The notes beneath the pieces were generated by a model. It was not told the origin of the DNA, did not search any database, and worked only from the letters and a program-made list of their open reading frames with translations. From the NCBI GenBank assembly GCA_934045905.1, contig OW203762.1, positions 12,119,647 through 12,183,646 on the forward strand: a DNA stretch of 64,000 nucleotides, in the 5' to 3' direction. Source of the DNA: Leuctra nigra (Eukaryota > Arthropoda > Insecta > Plecoptera > Leuctridae). Shown here piece after piece: positions 59,201 to 64,000 of the stretch (its first letter is position 1; each line of letters opens with the position of its first letter). Made by a program: the position numbers and the translations under genes.

Positions 59201-62200
59201 AACAATCAAGGTACATCTGTAATCCAGAGGAGGAAGAATTGATAATAAGATGATTAACTATATCAACAAACATGAACAAACTGTAAAGTAAAGTAAAAAC
59301 GTCTTTAATTGTCAGGTTGCGGATGTGAAAACAGTGAGCTTGGCTGCTGCCCGGATGAGCGGACTCCGAGAGTAGCGGACAAGGAGTGTGGATGCGAGTC
59401 AACGAAGCATGGCTGCTGTCCTGACGGAACTTCGGAGGCGGCGGGAGATAACTTCGAGGGCTGCACAAATAGTCCAGTCATTTCCGGAGGTTGGTGCTAT
59501 TCAGACAGGGTCATTCCATGCAAAAACGTTCAGAGGTCGTTGCGGCATGATTTTTGATAATTTTCCAAAGTTGCTAAATTGTAATTTGAAACTAGTTGAG
59601 CTAAAATTATCATTTTTCAAATTTTTCAAATTCACCCTTCTCAAGTTACATGACTTTGAACATTGGTCTGGGGGCCAATTCTTGAGATTCACGTTTTGAA
59701 ACCGTGCCACGGGTTCATTGTTTAAAACGTAAAACAGTTGAAGGCTAAGCAATAGCTGTCAACTGTTTCCAGTTTTATACAATGTATACGTAAAATGGTT
59801 TCAAAACGTGAATCACAAGAATTGACCCCCAAAATAGCTAAAGTAAGCTCTTGCAAACCTCGCTGTAATTTCAAAACGAATCAAGATAACGGGTTCCAGT
59901 AAATTTGCTTCTCTTCGACATATCCCCGTCTATTATTTTGGTACTCATAATCGTAAACCCTCTGCGTGACCTTCAAATCAGGAGTTCAATATTGATGAAC
60001 TCCTTGATTTACTACCCAAGTGTTGTAAATTATCGAGTCAATTATTTTTATGGATATTCTACGTGTATATGTGGCTTCGTTACTAACCTAAGTTTGTTTA
60101 GCTAATTTTAAGTCTTCGTATATAAAACAAAAAGTTCAAAAACTTAACTATTGCCTAATTGTTCTTTTCAACCCCATTTGTACCCAAGAGGGCAAAGCGC
60201 TAAAACTTAAAGTTAATGCTCGATTAGTAACTCTTATATTGGTGTTCAATATCTGCAAGTTTCGTCATGTTATTCAACGTTTTGGAGAAATTGCGAGTAT
60301 TTTTGTTTTGACATAAAATGGAATATGGTCAAATTGACTATGTTCCACCCCCTTTCTACCCAAGCGGTCAAAGCGCCAAAATTTTGAATTTATGCTCGAT
60401 GAGTGACCGATGTATTGATAATCAATCCCTGAAAGTTTCGTTTTGTTTTTCGTCTTAATGTAGAAATTACATATATTTTAGGTATCCCACAAATAATTTA
60501 ATTTCTGTACTAAGGATGTTTGAGCCCCAATAAGCCCTAATATGAGCCCTTAAGCCCCTTAAGAAGGCCCGCAGTGAAAAAGGAGATGCAACCATTATAT
60601 TTCTGGACATCAGCAAAGCCTTCGATAACATAGGCCATTCGCACATTGAAAATACAATCCGCACTTCCTCGATTAACTGAGGAGTTTTACAAGGGTCTCC
60701 ATTGTCCCCTTCTCTCTACAAACTGGCCACGAATCATATACTGGTTGAAATTTCAGAGAAAGATGTTGCCCAGAAGTATGGTTTCAACCTGGTGAAAGAT
60801 CTGGAAAATATCTCCGTTCTGGGATTTGCAGACGACACTGCAGTGGTTGGCAAGAGCAAGGAAGCAGCAATAGAACTGGCGAATATGGCTATAAGCAGGT
60901 TGAAAGATATCGGGCTGGAGATTAATGCAAAGAGGAGTTGTGCTTTAGTGGTAGAGAAAGGAAGACTTATATCAACATATCTTCTTGTTGATAATGATTC
61001 GGAAATTGTTAGTATAAAGGAGAATGAGACATCAAGTACTTGGGAGTAAACTTTTCTGAAACCATTGTCTTTGATCACAAGAAAATAATTTCGAATCTAA
61101 ATGTCAAGCTTGATCAGTTGGTATCATCTCCACTTCTAATTGCTGATCAGAAACTTAACATTTTGAATCAATACATCTGGCCTACGTTAATTTACCCCCT
61201 GCAATCGGCTCCACTTGCGAACTTACCAATGACGTTTCTGTCTGACATAGATAAACTTGTGGGAAGTGCAGTCAAGGAGATCTTGAATCTGCCATCTGAC
61301 ACCCCGGGCTCCATGATTTATACTGCCCGTAAGTTCAAAGGTCTCGGAATATTTAATGCAAGATGGGAGGCTTTTCTTCAACACCATAACATATGCCAAT
61401 CGCTAGAGAAAGCCAATAACAACTATGTCAGCATTGTGCGAGATACCTCCAAAGAAAATCAGGATTGTATGTCAAAGCTGCATCTGGAGGAGAATTCGTC
61501 AGAAGTGTCATCAATCAAGAAGGTAACCGCTCAAAACTTCAGAGATATACTTCGCCGAAGAGAGTATGATCAGCGGTGCGCTCTTCGGCAGAAAGGCGCT
61601 GGAGTTGAGCTTTATCAACAATACACACCAGCTAACAAGTGGATTTATCAGAAGAAGGGTCTATCTTGTTCTGAGTGGCGAGATGCACTACAGATGACGG
61701 CCAACGTTGCACCGGTGAGAGTTATTGCGGGCAGAAGTCGAGACGGGATCCATTGCAGACACTGCGATGAGATAGAAACCCTTGCCCACGTTCTCGGCTC
61801 CTGTCCCCATGGCGAACTTCTCCGCAACTCCCGTCATCATGCTATTCGTACTGCCATTGCCGACGCCTTCCGAGCACAGAAGAAGTATGAAGTGTACGAG
61901 GAAGTTCACTGCATCGCCGACAATGGCAGTACCAAGAGAATCGACATCATAGTCATCTCAAGACTATCCCGACAAGCGTTCATCCTCGATCCTACCATCC
62001 GATTCGAGAGAAACACAGCTCAACCAGGAGAAGTTGACGTGGAGAAGAAACTACACTATGAACCGACTATATCTTTTTTTAAGAATTTGTATGATATTGA
62101 CAAAATTGAAATAATTGGTCTGTTTATTGGTGCACGTGGCACGATTTCAGATTTTTGTATTCCATTTTGTAAACGATTTTCTATTTATGTTAGGTTCTTT

Positions 62201-63631
62201 ATTGATCACATTGTTTTATTGAGCGAGCGAAGCGAGCGTCTCCTTTTGGCTCTTTTGGCACGGACCTCTGTTTTTTTTTGTCTGTCGTCTGCTCGTATAC
62301 AGATCGCACCGTTTATTCGATCGAACTGAAATTTTGCACACATGTCCAGACCAAATATGAGATTTGCCGACTCTAATTTTTTTTGAAATCTCCTGATTGG
62401 TTTAAATTTAAAAAAAATCTTTCGATTGGTTGGTCCAATCAATTTGAAATTTAGCAAAATCATTGCAGCCAACATTGTACCCAATCATAATAAATTTCAG
62501 CCAAATCCTCCCATTGGTTCAAATTTGAAACCATTTTTCCGGTGATTTTTGTAATTTAAACAAGAACCGATTGACCGACCAACTAAAAACTTAGCATGGT
62601 CATTGGTGCCAACATTTAAGGTATTTTTGCCAATTTTCAGTCTAATCTTATTTTCAAAAGTGTTTGTCAATTTAGGGACATTTCATTCCATAATCTTGAA
62701 ATATTTACTACATTTTCATCCCTACCTTCTTTAAGCTTCTGCTCCAAGGCCTGTAGAGCAGCCAAGCGGTCCACAATTTACAGTAAAACTATACGCATAT
62801 CAAATCGGATGCAGTACGAAGGCCGAATCCTCCAATTGGTTTAAGTAAAAATAATATCTTCTGATTGGTCGACAATCAAAATGTTCCGATTAAGTTCAAA
62901 TTTTGCATGGTGATCAAGACAAAAATAATCTAAAATTTTACACAAGCCCAATCAGTCAAGTATTAATTGCCATTTTACGAGTTTAGTATGGGTTGTCAAA
63001 AACTGGAAAAAGTATATAGGAAAGTCACGACACAATGGATCTGATATTCATCCAGAGTATTTATAAAGAGATTGGAAAGTTGCAGAGAAAATCGTCTCGT
63101 GCCGTGTCGTTTATCGTGACTGGGGATGTTGCATGTTCTGTGCACGCTCATCAACGCGTTACACTGAGCGTTTTCCTAGTTAGCTTTAAAAGGTTCAATT
63201 AGAATTTTTAGGTACCACTTACATAATCCAAACTAGGAAAACGCTCTGTGTAACGCGTTGATGAGCGAGCACGGATACGCGCAACACCTCGAACCGAAAT
63301 TCTGTCTATTGAAAATGTCATTAAAAGCCATTAATTTTTCAATTTCGTCACAGACTTGTATGAAAATCTTCAAAAATTCCAAAAATATTGGTCCCAATAA
63401 CCATGCAAAGTTTTAAGTTGATCGATTGAACGTTTGATTGAATGGGTTACTTGTTAATTTTCAAAAATCACAGGATCTTGTTCAAAAAATATACCTGGGA
63501 CCACTCATATGATATAAGTGTGTGTGTACAGCCAACGCATAAAGTCCTGTTTATTCTTCACCCTTACAGAATATCACGATACCACCACTAGTACAGCGAA
63601 GCTCGATAAGTTGCCTACAGCAAACCCATAG
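41202..63631 (+). CDS. Secreted S1 serine protease fused to PLAC and papilin-type cysteine cassettes
   Basis: Exons: 41202-41265, 47379-47531, 48548-48840, 52843-52952, 55048-55307, 55885-56043, 57061-57186, 57408-57581, 58986-59210, 59316-59489 and probably 63570-63631; 599 codons plus stop, every phase consistent. Exon 1 is a signal peptide (MFALLYIVALLGVVCADVTS). Exons 2-5 are a chymotrypsin-fold protease: CGGTLIAPNLVVTAAHCFWD, NDIALVVL and SVCQGDSGGGF give His, Asp and Ser. The wording is closest, from memory, to insect modular serine proteases (ModSP), but their LDLa and sushi domains are absent. Residue 189 is Ser, suggesting chymotrypsin-like choice, and no Arg or Lys directly precedes the LLHGG start. 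Exon 6 is PLAC (NCTDNAFFACGEIVRT, CCKSCTLAGQ). Exons 7-10 encode GCCPDG cassettes. Confidence 0.75.
41756..42245 (+). mobile_element. Family H1 repeat, short diverged copy
   Basis: Opens TTGAGCGAACTTAGCGAGCG and closes with GCTCGCTCATCAACGTGC ... GAGCGTTACTATAG, a mutated form of the family end. Intron 1 of the protease-PLAC gene. Confidence 0.5.
42707..43004. repeat. Foldback repeat, arms about 110 bases
   Basis: TTTGCGATACGATTGGAGAC pairs with GTCTCCAATCGTATCGCAAA, and AAACTTAGGGTTATC with GATAACCCTAAGTTTG further in. Non-coding, intron 1 of the protease-PLAC gene. Confidence 0.7.
44216..46091 (+). mobile_element. Family H1 repeat nested in a hAT and itself carrying a hAT MITE
   Basis: Starts TTGAGCGAGCGTAGCGAGC after an A and ends GAGCGTTTTCCTAG before a T. 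The hAT MITE 44695-45273 interrupts it with a perfect 8-bp duplication. The outer host is the hAT 43742-46138. Confidence 0.6.
44695..45273. mobile_element. hAT-type MITE, innermost insertion
   Basis: Termini CAGTCTTGGGTAGTAACG and TTTACCCAAGTCTG; perfect duplication GTCAACTG (44687-44694 and 45274-45281). Internal GTAATTTCATTAC repeats resemble those of the 17319-17958 MITE, so the two are related. Confidence 0.88.
46447..47303 (+). mobile_element. Family H1 repeat
   Basis: Starts TTGAGCGAGCGAAGCGAGCG and ends CTCATCAACACGTTACACAG AGCGTATTCCTAG followed by T. Intron 1 of the protease-PLAC gene, ending about 75 bases before protease exon 2. Confidence 0.6.
47657..47697 (-). mobile_element. 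Family H1 terminal fragment
   Basis: Only the CTAGGAAAACGCTCTGTG ... GATGAGCGAGCAC end remains; the rest of the element is missing. Confidence 0.45.
48030..48500 (+). repeat. GC-rich dispersed repeat family G, diverged copy
   Basis: Diverged but colinear: TTTGCGCACAATTCAG, GTTGATCGTATGTGG, AAGACCGTCTCGAGAATG, TGTCCGGCATGGGTATAACC, GAGCATATGCTCGCCGGC and CCCATTACCGCGCTAAGG. It ends about 45 bases before the acceptor of protease exon 3. Confidence 0.7.
48841..50049. other. Intron sequence upstream of the LINE
   Basis: AT-rich, no coding or repeat feature recognised before the AAAGTTAAT minisatellite at 50050-50134. Confidence 0.45.
50135..52500 (+). mobile_element. CR1/Jockey-type LINE with a long open frame
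   Basis: The element is 5' truncated within the endonuclease domain and ends in a TAAA microsatellite (about 52475-52500). A minisatellite of AAAGTTAAT(GG/AA) units (50050-50134) abuts its left end. It occupies the intron between protease exons 3 and 4, in the same direction as the gene. Confidence 0.85.
50165..52369 (+). CDS. LINE ORF2: endonuclease C-terminus plus reverse transcriptase
   Basis: An uninterrupted frame of 734 codons. The endonuclease end motif SDHDAV is at residues 17-22 and the coding text extends upstream of the first ATG (SILDIFLVQPPD), so this start is only the first Met after truncation. Reverse transcriptase motifs follow: GPDSITGDLL near residue 257, IDLAKAFDSVPHD near 378, SGVPQGSILGPLLFLIFVND near 435 and FADDVIVY near 466, with the catalytic FADD intact. 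The C-terminal thumb has YLTLVRPQLEYCSSIW. Without the N-terminal endonuclease it is not autonomous. The lack of stops suggests a recent insertion. Confidence 0.85.
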   Translation: MQPPDIWWNTEVVPGFSDHDAVLLELTPLHGDVEPVQKVSWQYKKVRLPEMKNFLRERLIPWSSSLNSVNEKWEAFKDILFEARDTFIPAKKVKANSDPANFNNEVRKLKKSVQRAYNKRKMSSAHKAKFKMLSKRLIEVKLEAHSQFMANLLKEEGDKQASGNWKRFYKHINSKRRSDNTIPALKQNDIVITKNVEKANALNNYYNTVFSPRNDQPLQLAGPTSNLPTLAIDIMSISKEIKAMKRGMSAGPDSITGDLLKASISEIAEYLLVIFKQSICESTIPEDWSRAIVIPIHKGGSKSSVASYRPISLTCLCCKLMAKLINRHIRHHLEASNFFTPLQYGFRPKYSCEASLAGLTQDLVSEVVSNGHQMDAILIDLAKAFDSVPHDILMEKMCVIDLDVNIIHWISNFLRNRTQRVRVEGDLSDSIKITSGVPQGSILGPLLFLIFVNDLPDTLCSKVKIFADDVIVYKPILRDDDCNTFQEDLNRIDNWARANQMKINVNKTIKMTFNRKRSEIQHEYTIGTQVLQEQKDSKYLGIWLANNLSWNNHINRTSSRASSTLHFVMRNLIGAPEIAKERAYLTLVRPQLEYCSSIWSPHTQSNKYSLDTVQRRAARYVKGSFGISPGPTELLYELGWESLEERRNHSRIIAIYKAYQNQPAWADLGSYLLDPNYIGRNDHIHKIRRIQPHSNIEKYSLAAEGICLWNDLPDDVLHPMPTNSRDLRFRFKNI
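52981..53909 (+). mobile_element. Family H1 repeat, apparently full length
   Basis: TTGAGCGAGCGTAGCGAGCG at the left, GCTCGCTCATCAACGCGTT ... GAGCGTTTTCCTAG|T at the right, about 930 bases, preceded by A. It begins 28 bases after the donor of protease exon 4. This is a useful reference copy. Confidence 0.6.
54237..54421. repeat. 185-base near-perfect hairpin
   Basis: ATAGACCGATTTAAAAATTA ... to its complement at 54421, arms about 84 bases with one small indel near CCATATATCTATTGG / CCAACAGATATGG and a loop of about 12 bases. Intron 4 of the protease-PLAC gene. Confidence 0.85.
54522..54576. repeat. Short hairpin
   Basis: CATAGGCATTGTATAG, loop GAAGG, CTATACAATGTCTATG, extended by TAGTAGC-like flanks. 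Stem-loop size is compatible with a small RNA precursor, but there is no other evidence for one. Confidence 0.4.
56105..56165 (+). repeat. GC-rich repeat family G, 5' fragment
   Basis: Only the first segment remains (ACGCGTCAACGACGAGG, TTATATTGCGCACATTAA); it stops where a tRNA-like inverted structure begins. Confidence 0.65.
56170..56440. repeat. Inverted pair of tRNA-like SINE heads around a foldback core
   Basis: Left (minus) reads TTAGCTCAGTTGGTAGGGCA and right (plus) TTAGCTCAGCGTGTAGAGCA, both tRNA D-arm and A-box sequences. The right copy also has a T-arm GGGTTCGAATC and an anticodon-like loop CTAGACA. Between them GCGGCTGTATTCCAATAT pairs with ATATTGGAACACAGCCGC. The T stem has a mismatch and no acceptor stem closes, so this is SINE material and not a working tRNA gene. 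Confidence 0.65.
56660..56860 (+). repeat. Possible second tRNA-derived SINE
   Basis: GGATTCGAATCCC near 56710 is a consensus-like B box with a short T-arm, preceded by GCAGGTAGCATAGGACCGG. The body has AGGTGAGAGATCTACTATAG. Only one copy is in the window, so the family is unproven. Confidence 0.4.
57633..58890 (+). mobile_element. Family H1 sequences, interrupted and composite
   Basis: A left end (TTGAGCGAACGTAGCGAGCG) is interrupted by the TTAA-flanked MITE 57671-58252 and continues to about 58400 with family text. From about 58660 to 58890 a fragment in the opposite direction follows (CTTGCCAAAAGAGCGAAATG). Lies between cassette exons 8 and 9 of the protease-PLAC gene. Confidence 0.5.
57671..58252. 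mobile_element. TTAA-flanked MITE
   Basis: Inverted ends GGGGAGGTATGCACGAAG and CTTCGTGCATACCTCCCC, 18 bases perfect, flanked by TTAA on both sides (57667-57670 and 58253-58256). The TTAA duplication is the piggyBac-type signature, although the GGGGAGG terminus is not the classic one. The 582-base interior has no coding frame. Confidence 0.8.
60540..62215 (+). pseudogene. R2-type LINE remnant with CCHC and restriction-like endonuclease
   Basis: Reverse transcriptase pieces: IIFLDISKAFDNIGHSHIE, an in-frame stop, GVLQGSPLSPSLYKLA, and FADDTAVVG. After a frameshift near 61045 a long frame continues to the zinc knuckle CRHCDEIETLAHVLGSC (C-x2-C-x7-H-x4-C, near 61757-61803) and RIDIIVISRLSRQAFILDPT, matching the position and shape of the PD-(D/E)XK-type endonuclease of R2-clade LINEs. 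A family H1 repeat cuts off the 3' end. No rDNA sequence flanks it, so it is not at the classic 28S site. Confidence 0.75.
62219..63179 (+). mobile_element. Family H1 repeat truncating the R2-type LINE remnant
   Basis: TTGAGCGAGCGAAGCGAGCG to GAGCGTTTTCCTAG|T, about 960 bases. It interrupts the reading frame of the R2-type remnant. A second H1 end in the opposite direction starts 53 bases later. Confidence 0.6.
63233..63535 (-). mobile_element. Family H1 repeat, truncated
   Basis: Begins CTAGGAAAACGCTCTGTGTA and TGATGAGCGAGCACGG, and stops after about 300 bases near GATATAAGTGTGTG, just before the candidate last exon of the protease-PLAC gene. Confidence 0.55.
63570..63631 (+). other. Candidate terminal exon of the protease-PLAC gene
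   Basis: A strong acceptor (TTCTTCACCCTTACAG) opens a short phase-1 frame, YHDTTTSTAKLDKLPTANP, ending in TAG. It completes the phase left by the 59489 donor. AATAAA at 63977 could be its poly(A) signal. The donor (G|GTTGGT) is weak, so the gene may end differently or go on beyond the window. Confidence 0.45.
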
Positions 63632-64000
63632 TTATTTGTCAACAGAGGGATGACTTGAAAAACTGGTTTTGTCTGTCAACAACGTCCATCCACACAAATA
63701 TCTACTCGATGCGATTCAATCACAAAAATAACAATACCGACTGTAATTTCCTATGAGCTGTGTGATTTCCCAAACTACTTAATACTTATCACCTGTAACA
63801 CATTGTTTAAATCTGAGTAGACCGTCATTGAACAAATGCTAATTAGACAATTCAAGTATAAAGATTTTCGTTTATTCGACAGATCTCAGGATTTTGATAT
63901 CAATCCTAGCGTGTTTGCATGATGATCGTATTTTTTAAAAATTAAGAAATACTTTTTCTTATAGATTTTTTAGAGGAATAAAAGAGAAGAAGAGAGTGTT

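Larger units (their letters stand above)
57061..59489 (+). other. Papilin-type cysteine cassette exons
   Basis: Four exons (57061-57186, 57408-57581, 58986-59210, 59316-59489), all phase 1 on both sides and so freely shuffled or duplicated. Each carries one to three copies of a roughly 30-residue unit of the form C.C....GCCPDG...A.GPN..GC, for example CHTYQFGCCPDGE and CENSELGCCPDER. This cassette is known from papilin. The last exon also runs open past its donor to a stop at about 59557, an alternative ending. Confidence 0.75.

Overview
This is eukaryotic nuclear DNA, almost certainly from an arthropod and probably an insect. The genes have many short exons, GT-AG introns and secreted or Golgi products typical of insects (GH13 maltase, GT31 galactosyltransferase, papilin-type PLAC, Ig and cysteine-cassette modules, a ModSP-like protease). 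No bacterial operon, rRNA gene or CRISPR array is present. The species cannot be named from the sequence. Repeats fill most of the space: tRNA-derived SINEs, hAT elements, Helitron-like repeats, foldback elements and several LINE classes.

Four host genes can be assembled by joining exons whose reading phases agree. (1) Minus strand, 14499 to 3171: an alpha-glucosidase (maltase) of nine coding exons, 571 codons, with all four GH13 motifs. (2) Plus strand, 19906 to 26856: a type II membrane GT31 beta-1,3-galactosyltransferase-like gene of three exons; the start of its second exon is triplicated. (3) Plus, 33664 to 40243: a secreted 340-residue protein with two Ig domains and a C-terminal PLAC module. 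(4) Plus, 41202 to about 63631: a secreted protein that joins an S1 serine protease domain (resembling insect modular serine proteases) to a PLAC module and a run of papilin-type cysteine cassettes. Genes 3 and 4 share related signal-peptide and PLAC exons but carry different middles, which suggests tandem duplication followed by exon shuffling.

Layout: 1-3170 repeats and downstream DNA of the maltase; 3171-14499 maltase with a Helitron-like element and a 78-bp tandem array in its introns; 14500-19905 repeats including a hAT MITE; 19906-26856 galactosyltransferase with a LINE fragment and a hAT in its introns; 26857-33663 nested hAT and LINE sequence and foldbacks; 33664-40243 Ig-PLAC gene with a 2.2-kb inverted repeat in intron 1; 41202-63631 protease-PLAC-cassette gene, whose introns hold a four-level nested transposon, a LINE with a 734-codon open frame, a TTAA-flanked MITE and an R2-type LINE remnant.

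The observations most worth checking are the protease-PLAC-papilin fusion and its sister gene, and three separate tandem duplications that straddle exon boundaries in the first two genes. Two of these are in frame and could change the protein by alternative splicing. All gene models are manual splice predictions without transcript support.
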